Below, in pieces: positions 16,801 to 19,846 of a DNA stretch of 19,846 nt (the stretch's first letter is position 1; every line of letters starts with the position of its first letter). The notes below the pieces were generated by a model, which saw only the letters and a list, made by a program, of their open reading frames with translations, did no database searches and had not been told where the DNA came from. The position numbers and the translations under genes are program-made. Source of the stretch: JBNLBT01 sp050303435 (lineage in GTDB: Bacteria; Pseudomonadota; Gammaproteobacteria; Xanthomonadales; Marinicellaceae); the NCBI GenBank assembly GCA_050303435.1, contig JBNLBT010000063.1:1-19846 (forward strand), read 5' to 3'.

Positions 16801-17857
16801 GATTGTTGCCACTGAAATCCACATAACTGGCGTTGACCGGCGGTTCGGGCATGTCCGTCATACTGCCGTTGGCGAAGACAAACGAGTCGATCTGATCATA
16901 GACATAAAAAATCGGTGTCCAATAGACGTTTTGCGAGACATCCAGCCACGACAGAAACGACAGATTTTCCAGGCCGGCGGTGGCAAAGATGTTGCTGTTG
17001 TTGGCCAGGCTGAGGTAACGCAGCCCGGCGAAATGCTGGCCGATGGTCTGCACGTCGGCGTTGTTCAGGCCGCTGTTGGCGCAATCCAGCGATTCAATCA
17101 ATGCCAGAATTTGCGTGGCGCTGTAGCCGTTGTCGGTCAGGCACTGACTGAGATTGCCGCCGCCGAGATCGGCCACGGTGGTGCTGCCAGCGACGGCATC
17201 GACGACGGTGTTGAACGACCAGTCGCTGGGCGATTGACCGATCAAAAGGTTTTTAAGCTGGTGGCGCACATTGAACAGGTGATAACCGGTTTGCGGGGCA
17301 TTGATGTGCAAATACTGCATGCCCGGCAATGAACCGTCGGCCCTGAAATCCGCCTCCACACGATACACCGCGTACGCGCCCGGGCCACTTGGACCCTTGG
17401 AATTCTTCGACGGGGAAGGGTTGTTGTCCTGATACGTCACAAACACTTCGTACCAGGCCACTTCCGAGGCCAACAGAATGTTTTGCAAATCGGCGCTGCT
17501 CAGCTTAAGGCTGAATCGATTGATGAACGTGGTGGCATTGCCCGCGGTGATGCCCACCACGTCGGTGATGTCCGGCACGTCGTTGTCATTGCTTTGCGCG
17601 CCGGCGAATCCCGCCGGAATGGCGCAGGGGTATGCTGGACAGGTGCCGCTGGCCAGCAGCGTGCCTTCGACGAACGGCAGCGGTTGCTGCAAAGCCTGCA
17701 GGCGTGCACGCTTTTCGATTTCCATGGCGTCGTAGTGGCCCTCTTCGGACAACACATTCTCTGCGATCACCAGTTTTTCGGCGTCCGAAACGCTGACGTG
17801 TGCGTGCAATTGACTTGCCATTACAAACGCAATGAAATAACTCAAAATTCTGACCAT
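4877..17857 (-). CDS. Giant secreted SpvB-RHS protein, Tc-toxin B/C-like fusion
   Basis: One open frame encodes about 4,326 residues. Order of parts (approximate residues): signal peptide MVRILSYFIAFVMASQLHA (1-19); a leucine-rich-repeat-like region (225-500; LRYLSLANNS, LAYLMLNDT, IQYLSLQGN); fibronectin-III-like segments with an internal duplication (560-1000); a Trp-rich insert starting GHWWNPDQAGTGWSFYW (about 1263-1390); an SpvB domain (from 1733; NYNLPIFAPKGRGGLAPQLG, GVAGMGWHINGTSTITRC); seven FG-GAP-like motifs of the DxNGDGxxDL type (2095-2680); a TcdB-middle-like region (GRGSLGFAAIETYD); many YD/RHS repeats (about 3000-3830); and the RHS-associated core (DHLGSTHTVV at 3843; GRFLQADPI near 3927, ending DPSGY at 3965). 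A 361-residue tail follows, with hydrophobic Gly/Ala segments, two GGKFxxG repeats and an unrecognised ~165-residue tip. In Tc toxins, the SpvB-containing B subunit and RHS-containing C subunit form a hollow shell around the C-terminal effector, which is released by self-cleavage after the core. Here both are fused to an extra N-terminal half. The ATG at 17857 is chosen for its GAGGA and signal peptide; a TTG 33 bases upstream has neither. Confidence 0.93.
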   Translation of the reverse strand: MVRILSYFIAFVMASQLHAHVSVSDAEKLVIAENVLSEEGHYDAMEIEKRARLQALQQPLPFVEGTLLASGTCPAYPCAIPAGFAGAQSNDNDVPDITDVVGITAGNATTFINRFSLKLSSADLQNILLASEVAWYEVFVTYQDNNPSPSKNSKGPSGPGAYAVYRVEADFRADGSLPGMQYLHINAPQTGYHLFNVRHQLKNLLIGQSPSDWSFNTVVDAVAGSTTVADLGGGNLSQCLTDNGYSATQILALIESLDCANSGLNNADVQTIGQHFAGLRYLSLANNSNIFATAGLENLSFLSWLDVSQNVYWTPIFYVYDQIDSFVFANGSMTDMPEPPVNASYVDFSGNNPTNGLNLIVNNSGLRDRDLVALDLSRDPLLPQVSSFEASLLSELSGESVSTLDLSGHILNDVNAFSAVNNLAYLMLNDTTHLNGELKVNGFAGLCALSANNSKMTGVDSGSKRPPIQYLSLQGNTSMQRVKPLHTELYRPHWLDMSGATDMKCHGHYRAMDNATQGVVPALTDYSVAGAIVGLPNCLTQIGAVHFQPADDCLMDPVKNVSVFADAASASRLVTWEIRAAVISGDTYNRWGVTHHEVRAYDVNDNLIASGQVPLGATEQSLRVYAMDAVTFGVLACTPSRCGYELTQSVIETGLTSVDNAQVNWLNGGDQFELSFTYPDTEFNSVYGKPERFELMPIDAGVPTGTAVVMPVGGSNLSPWTSPVLDRATHPQDAFAISACRDDQGCALPVLVDLSPTSVPVPSALGFSVFEDTEDSVRYFAWDFPDPALLQLAGVEFTQIQAFDAQDVLIDQYFVSLGDGDRHHVRDLTPVKYTLQLCSAYGCSAALMDAVFAAGLTRPDQVDTTWDISDPQNKSFRFTVHYPLDTFNETYGRPDYFEIQDRFDGSYVQHVPVNGGHLKLGWISQPISRNAVIGDDFSVRACHQAVGCSLPHHLAVEAPLAAEELPQPQIILANPSVNVGTHFTLQWEMPGYAMMSIPDDVQPPGTLDLDDLREVVDYIRINEIQPYGSASAPFWYHHNNFITKPVVYYTEDFSGRLDLHRLAKGNYGFTLQACVRDRVNGDRCSAPSDSAGYNWAMKRNTNVGTYNQLLTDGWYQNAGKFGIRWSYNTTSQQPDYFWLESDHHTNSRCVVYGANGTTVESHHKKIKIDYRASGDYDLSEYCDDFRQVSLNVNDVATVIGPPTGSWRISPCVNGAGCGGYASSNDHSWVYFADFDDPADELAAPAAAPVVLNPIIGGPGDLKPGHWWNPDQAGTGWSFYWASQLRYPSVHGDYGRSYDLVAYWMAYKQVDGVWTPTWFISNMVQTNENNLGEHFQGDLLLKSYDTDNDVVTHEIVGNLRVFFDQTDNRHVRVTLSVHDPDNVATVFDPVSDYSVAQDEYQFLLEDIGIRLIDTNFDPTDNNANHYSGGWAPQNIDGSRDQTLSWLVWLSHYLEVSTVFMFDTQGDPIWVQAHTCKTGVGNCSPVVPGAGYYDDYVHRPNEVNTFMTVSRGFNPLANTPYSDGEIDNLVFVGEGGRNFIARPEYTESGFWLNLNSSFTEDGLTRTLLKSIGARPTNGAQTNNLVTMHKFASFHDIRFFINDEDESETVCDPNTNAWNDCQIKFTWFTDDFFPDIVPYFRHRINSATAWSALQPLDDICPGVPLNEYVTIGHTCFINEEGEYQFELHKDNYDVPGATVPIAESEILQIVKCTETACLNNQTPQAAEPAPLIENKMGLIGVDPDSDAVGVTAGAFDVDQSGNANYNLPIFAPKGRGGLAPQLGLSYNSSAGNGVAGMGWHINGTSTITRCLRSREHDPGLTVYPPVRLNWDDVFCLDGARLFVVSESATEVEYRTEINNFSRIVAEKHVNYPNGPRSFVVYTKSGERWLFGAPDDAFKAGAIFPVNNSDGAQIKATNGAVHTWLLAEVADRVTTPNRIHFAYDTRDGQSYLSRVRWSNLEAGESPHYEIHFNYSGAYNSDAPARVDAMHHRGIGTEYKAHRYLQNVSTLIRQNNSGGAALQEVRHLKLNYDLPGSASNPTGVMRLASAQTCVNDGGVCLRPVAFEWDHLDTRVGLSNALADQFNGADIGKMKKMGHGSYKPIDINGDGIMELIFIHRYDDGNWLEEDVDAFYWIVGNSDHINVQGASCQNMGTPTDGGYFDRMCDTGIQPIHADEVGSDFFNAEKWFVYDFNGDGYQDLLTSKRDDSLGDLEDDYHVYFSNGSQLCLNNLGSCSGLAPHPLGIRLYHKKAGASFVDYTSDGVPDLLTLAERNVNGATVYNYKLYPMQLLTGQATGGAQGRFYAPVNSGSYFIEIDTAQLEPVDLRCNVKLPDNSYIARPCMKEPTWDGLNIVGSISAGKIEAAATDFNGDGYNDFLYSYKYVYSSTKNCTAHFSIEDDPEGPVDIDPANAVPEGAYTSLDSLDPVQDNGQILGGIDDFGRCEHRFKAMLLFDKDPITGEVNLKFGGRLGIVSNASESDYAPDDQPNLHSCLGDNGLNSTACQGINEAGRGVSLTDINGDGLSDLVYHATNSSLNYRLNLGEVDDQAHMFSTLGQNVDFERLVFGPSLSIVTGLTVATDGFTVCRASDRDNYDHNACARKYLTQLIDYDLDGDLDVLVPENVTENGHQSVMYELYKYGLLPNNTFGYLSPVSTNILAWDHHSNRQPQDYNNALWDINGDGHVDLFQVLRRYNEDGQNWDDGQFVRLGSKPWGTRNKITAVDHQIGGNGLQSRIEVAYTAATKPNADVYNRHNGSFVDLNYGQGSPVFDLFSPYYLVSEVSKTAPTAGAPNDMTTVFYSYEGLKIQGGGRGSLGFAAIETYDPYHDVLTRSDYRQDFPYIGMPAQTLSEHSAGILSESYNEYATHSQVLANGYATLFPYLKRSYEKSKQLNLEGDPAAAQKYRIDVLNPLSDHKVLINDFIYTNSDALHGNLSESESRVCKGNTARPIGAQTSASVCADDKNNTQLVEYKRTVNLYNDDVNQWYLGRLELTTVTSGRVKANGAYDEQSRATEFRYDPATGLLTQEIVHGDVHQYLRIMHVYDDFGQKEYTHQCSSHLSENACKSTPVLHFNTDPLYIHRFSQTVYDSEWQEYVDTKKVLVRNDTVTPLFDASLTGILESAGNPVTVLNQGLVDPYSTHAVSTDPYAGGAVRDIYGNPRMVAQTNGPLTRTVYGYFGEAQASANNTGAMSRTTKRWCEGTEADLYKCPAGSSWVVIATAAGAPTSRKYYDTLGREVRAQVQNFNGDWQTTDTEYDLMGRTVRQSEPHVRNALGQLISPLYWTRTWFGPLDRVVLIDSPDVWGENHAPLLGSPMPPVGSIPGASDDVITTTAYAGLSISTTNSKGQTTTQDFDAAGRILTAHDADGGVVEYEYDGYGNLVDTTSYLNNQPITITMGYDALGRKTSMNDPDKGDWAYIYNAQGDLVEQYQIGYAASTRVNQWFDVNGRMFFRQDADGTLSIWEYDSIGDAGQLGRLRREHVRGQYSSHGVAKTVTYLYDAFGRVDRTLTTVDDQQNPAAPAITTYVSRTVFDQHGRVFQQFDAADDAVNPQVGHHPGLQFMYNDYGYQSVIRDAENGLFGQEYYRALNVDQRGQVVHERHNGAFETTRVYQASNGLLQSIQSHDSQGFETQKMSFAFDPIGNLIRRTDHVINNGSAQEAVNEVFFYDDLNRLIQVHRDASDHGNNPADPNLSPYAINQYDETGNLTKKQGWNLTYAHPSKPHAVTQAAPGNVTKTRKYIYDSRGNVTEMRNHLDQLTSRYIYSSYDKVTRIEANDHVSEVSYDAERSRYRRTDHASTETANRVTHYLGSVEYIYELNKPVRVKRQLGTLIIEVSDHVENRRDWTLNYLLKDHLGSTHTVVNRQGQNVQRFSFNAWGERRRPPLAGSPHVYWWYPDPWATIGQEIDETTNRGFTGHEHFDQVGIIHMNGRIYDPIIGRFLQADPIIQDPFSTQSLNRYSYVMNNPLSYTDPSGYSRLRKGWWRMPVAIAVSVWTAGAASALMATSSAYSALGGISAALGGSGAGFFAMAASYASQALITTVVGGAAVGAISSGNLKGALKGGIVAAVTFGIGHGFDGMGGIGSEHSFSRIFAHSMVSGVSAEIDGGKFGHGFASAFMSQQIGKLPVFRSGHIAKQIVANAILQGLVSELTGGKFANGAMSAAFRVAFNQVIYRGEKIEQDSHKAKYDAYYERLSEHEKNATEKAFDALRQSMDQDEKMNSGRVNNIIGLAIYQVEKSSWFGWNKWTDLEVSADSPNLFDSSNVEQPPTTDCNFLCAESLDSAKYTGLHSLVFRIKDGSQVMMMHMIRFQQIANTAQAPVLLQDVKNQVRYLWNPK

Positions 17858-17863
17858 GACCAA

Positions 17864-17868
17864 TCCTC
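17864..17868 (-). promoter_or_regulatory. Ribosome binding site fixing the start of the giant gene
   Basis: GAGGA on the minus strand lies 6 bases before the ATG at 17857. It decides in favour of that ATG, which directly begins a signal peptide, over an in-frame TTG at 17890. Confidence 0.75.
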
Positions 17869-18129
17869 GTTGTACTCTTTCAGTGTTCAAATGTTTTCAT
17901 ATGGATGCGCTCAGAACCGGGCCATGCAATGCCAGCGGATCGTCGCCATTCGCTTTTTTTATGGTATGCATTTGCGCCGTTGAATGGTTTCAAAATGAGG
18001 ACATAAACATTCAATTTCGGGCCAAATGCCGCGCAAAGGCCTGTTTCCGTCCTGTGCAGCCAGGCTTGGCCTGGTCACATTAATTTCTGACCCGCACCGA
18101 GAATCCGTCCAGCGCGCATTGGTTTGTTG

Positions 18130-18135
18130 TATGAT
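18130..18135 (+). promoter_or_regulatory. Candidate -10 element of the serine hydrolase gene
   Basis: TATGAT lies 28 bases upstream of the chosen ATG at 18164, giving a short leader that contains the GGGG ribosome binding site (18154-18157). No recognisable -35 is present at 17 bases, so the promoter may be weak or activator-dependent. Low confidence. Confidence 0.3.
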
Positions 18136-18163
18136 GGAATTTTTACGACTCATGGGGCCCGAC

Positions 18164-19708
18164 ATGCGATGGATGGTGTTCAGTTCAATTCTGCTGTTCA
18201 GCGGCGCGACGCTGGCCCAGGGCACGCTGTGGCCGCCGCGCTCACAACCGGACGCACAGGGCATCGATGCGCAGGGGCTGGACCTGGCGGTGACGGACAT
18301 TCTCAGCGGTGAGTTCGGACAGATCCGTTCCCTGCTGGTGCTGAAGAACGGCGTGCTGGTCAAAGAACAGTATTTTGGCAACTCAGGCGGCAAGTTCCCG
18401 GTGTATTCGGTGACCAAGTCGATCGGCGCCACCCTGCTGGGCATTGCGCAGCACCAAGGCTTCGATGTGGATCTGTCGCGTTCCATCATGGATTATTTGC
18501 CGCAATACGCCGACATCAACGATTTGGCCGCGAAAAACACCATCCATCTGCATCACTTGCTGTCTCAGCGGCACGCGCTGGACTGGGACGAACTGTCGAT
18601 CCCCTACGGCCAGCCAGACAACCCCGTAACCCTGATGCTGCAACAGTCGGATTTCTACCGCGCCACCCTGGAGTGGCCGATGTCCGGTCCGGCCGGATCG
18701 GCGTACGCCTACAGCACCGGCGCCTCGTCCCTGATGAGCCCCATACTGCACAACATCACGGGGCAGAAACCGCAGGATTTTGCTGCAACTGAATTGTTTG
18801 CACCGCTGGCCATTGGCGATGTGCACTGGGAGCTGGTCGGCGCCAATCCAGTGATCGGCGGCGGTTTGAGTGAGTTTCCCGACGATCTGGCACCGCTGGG
18901 CTTTGGTCTGTGGCTGCGGCCGCTGGACCTGGCCAAAATCGGCCAGATGTACCTGGACGACGGCGTGTGGCAGGGCCAGCGCCTGCTGGATTCCAACTGG
19001 ATCCGCCAATCCACCGCCGCGCTCAGCAACGGCGTCACCGACCCGGATTTTTTTGGCGCCGGACCCGGCGCCTACGGCTATCAGTGGTGGAAAACCGTGT
19101 TCACAGACGCGCGCAATCGCACCCATCACGCGTACTACGCCGCGGGCTACGCACGCCAATACATTTTTATACTGCCGGAAGACCAACTGGTGGTCATTTC
19201 CACCGCCGCCGACTACGCCTACGACGGCCCCGGCATCGGCGCGCTGATGCGCAACCGCATCCTGCCAGCGCTGCAGGACGGCCCGCAGGGGCGACAAACC
19301 ATGCGCGCGGATCTGAACGGTTCCCTGTACTGGCCGGATTCCCCCGCCCAGGGCTTCAATCTGGAAGTGTTGGACGACGGTGCGCGCGTGCTGATGTACT
19401 GGTACACCTACGACACCGAGGGCCGTCCGCGCTGGTTTGTGCTCACCGGACCGGTCAACGACCAGTCCGCCGCGTTGCAGATTCACACTACCGAAAGCGG
19501 TGGCTTCGTGTACTCCGAGCCGATTGAACTGGTTCTCTGGGGCCGCGGCGAATTGTATTTCCACGACTGCACCCACGCCAGCTTTCACTTCATCTCCGAG
19601 GTGGAAACGCTCTCAGGAGAAATCCCGTTGACGCGCCTGACCGGTGGCACCGGTTGCGTCAACGACGCCACCCTGGCACAAAAAACCGAAGCACTGCTGC
19701 TGCCCTGA
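18164..19708 (+). CDS. Secreted class-C beta-lactamase-fold serine hydrolase with C-terminal Trp-rich domain
   Basis: The 514-residue protein begins with a signal peptide, MRWMVFSSILLFSGATLAQG. The catalytic domain (about 30-375) has the SxxK motif SVTK (S82, K85), a second motif YAYSTGAS with Tyr183-Ser-Thr185 in place of the usual Tyr-x-Asn, and the C-terminal YYAAGYARQYIFILPE motif that lines the active site in this family. Members include beta-lactamases, esterases and amide or peptide hydrolases of the 6-aminohexanoate-dimer-hydrolase type; the substrate cannot be read from sequence. A second domain (about 385-510) starts LNGSLYWPDSPAQGF, continues VLMYWYTYDTEGRPRWFVLTG, and contains two cysteines that may pair. 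It resembles the Trp-rich insert of the giant protein encoded divergently next door. The ATG at 18164 is chosen for its signal peptide and the GGGG 6 bases before it; the frame is open upstream to 18026 but those residues do not look like a signal sequence. Confidence 0.88.
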   Translation: MRWMVFSSILLFSGATLAQGTLWPPRSQPDAQGIDAQGLDLAVTDILSGEFGQIRSLLVLKNGVLVKEQYFGNSGGKFPVYSVTKSIGATLLGIAQHQGFDVDLSRSIMDYLPQYADINDLAAKNTIHLHHLLSQRHALDWDELSIPYGQPDNPVTLMLQQSDFYRATLEWPMSGPAGSAYAYSTGASSLMSPILHNITGQKPQDFAATELFAPLAIGDVHWELVGANPVIGGGLSEFPDDLAPLGFGLWLRPLDLAKIGQMYLDDGVWQGQRLLDSNWIRQSTAALSNGVTDPDFFGAGPGAYGYQWWKTVFTDARNRTHHAYYAAGYARQYIFILPEDQLVVISTAADYAYDGPGIGALMRNRILPALQDGPQGRQTMRADLNGSLYWPDSPAQGFNLEVLDDGARVLMYWYTYDTEGRPRWFVLTGPVNDQSAALQIHTTESGGFVYSEPIELVLWGRGELYFHDCTHASFHFISEVETLSGEIPLTRLTGGTGCVNDATLAQKTEALLLP

Positions 19709-19742
19709 CCCCTTAAACACACCGCACCCCTCTCAATCCACA

Positions 19743-19762
19743 GGCGCACAATAAAATGCGCC
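19743..19762 (+). terminator. Weak hairpin downstream of the serine hydrolase
   Basis: GGCGCA and TGCGCC form a 6-bp stem around an 8-base AT-rich loop, 34 bases after the hydrolase stop codon. No T-run follows, so termination here is only suggested by position. Confidence 0.3.
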
Positions 19763-19839
19763 CGACGTGAGCCTTGCGCCGCTGAATTTCGCTTTCAACG
19801 GGGCACAGACTGTTTTATTCCATTGGGAGGGCTCACATC

Positions 19840-19846
19840 ATGTTCA
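19840..19846 (+). CDS. Probable start of a further gene, cut by the window edge
   Basis: An ATG at 19840 follows a strong ribosome binding site, GGGAGGG (19825-19831), at 8-base spacing. Only two full codons (Met-Phe) are visible, so nothing can be said of the product. Confidence 0.4.

Larger units (their letters stand above)
17858..18163. other. Divergent intergenic region between giant gene and serine hydrolase
   Basis: This ~306-base stretch must hold both divergent promoters. I see no convincing sigma70 promoter for the giant gene; TTGAAA on the minus strand near 17990 has no good -10 partner. A small hairpin, CCAGGC-TTG-GCCTGG, is at 18060-18074 and could be an operator. Reading frames that cross this region are short or extend neighbouring genes and show no protein family. 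No RNA gene is recognised. Confidence 0.5.

Noticed and set aside
17855..17890. In-frame TTG at 17890 as the start of the giant gene.
   Set aside because: It has no ribosome binding site and would put 11 charged residues before the signal peptide; the ATG at 17857 has GAGGA at 6 bases.
18026..18163. Upstream in-frame ATGs of the serine hydrolase (18026, 18131, 18152).
   Set aside because: The extra residues do not form a signal peptide, and the ATG at 18164 starts a good one with a ribosome binding site.
18383..19588. A 401-codon open frame on the minus strand.
   Set aside because: It is antisense to the serine hydrolase, which has clear catalytic motifs; the antisense translation has none.
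1..19846. Search by eye for tRNA, rRNA, CRISPR arrays, transposases and integrases.
   Set aside because: No such element was recognised anywhere in the window.

Overview
The window looks like a piece of chromosome from a Gram-negative bacterium, most likely a gammaproteobacterium. The grounds are Sec-type signal peptides, a Spy/CpxP-type periplasmic protein, an SpvB/RHS giant, and a Trp-rich C-terminal domain on a serine hydrolase. The genus cannot be fixed from the sequence. Most of the window is moderately GC-rich. The first ~1.1 kb is clearly AT-rich, which suggests a foreign segment at the left edge.

Left part (1-4141, all genes on the minus strand) is an accessory cluster. In transcription order it holds: a 229-aa unknown; a nucleotidyltransferase that overlaps a small ribbon-helix-helix-like protein by 4 bp (a candidate toxin-antitoxin pair with a striking palindromic operator at its promoter); a higBA locus whose toxin reading frame is broken by an in-frame amber codon while the antitoxin higA is intact; a coiled-coil protein with a C-terminal zinc ribbon; and the N-terminal ~365 residues of an OLD/AAA_15-like ATPase that runs off the window. 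Both toxin-antitoxin-like promoters put the predicted transcription start at, or within 1-2 bases of, the start codon, so both mRNAs look leaderless.

Centre (4173-17857, minus strand): one uninterrupted 13-kb gene encodes a secreted protein of about 4,326 residues. In order it has a signal peptide, a leucine-rich-repeat-like region, fibronectin-III-like repeats, a Trp-rich insert, an SpvB domain, seven FG-GAP-like Asp-rich motifs, a TcdB-middle-like region, many YD/RHS repeats, the RHS-associated core ending at DPSGY, and a 361-residue tail with an unrecognised tip. It resembles the B and C subunits of a Tc toxin fused into one chain with a large extra N-terminal half. No immunity gene is evident downstream. 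The next gene encodes a small Spy/CpxP-like periplasmic protein with its own promoter, and a set of strong palindromes lies between the two.

Right part (18164-19846, plus strand): a divergently transcribed, secreted class-C beta-lactamase-fold serine hydrolase. It carries a C-terminal Trp-rich domain that resembles the insert inside the giant protein, which links the two neighbours. A strong ribosome binding site and ATG in the last 22 bases probably open another gene.

The most interesting items are the architecture of the giant SpvB-RHS protein and its unknown tip, the nucleotidyltransferase/RHH pair with its tandem-octamer operator, and the antitoxin-only higBA remnant that may now serve as the regulator of the zinc-ribbon and ATPase genes behind it.
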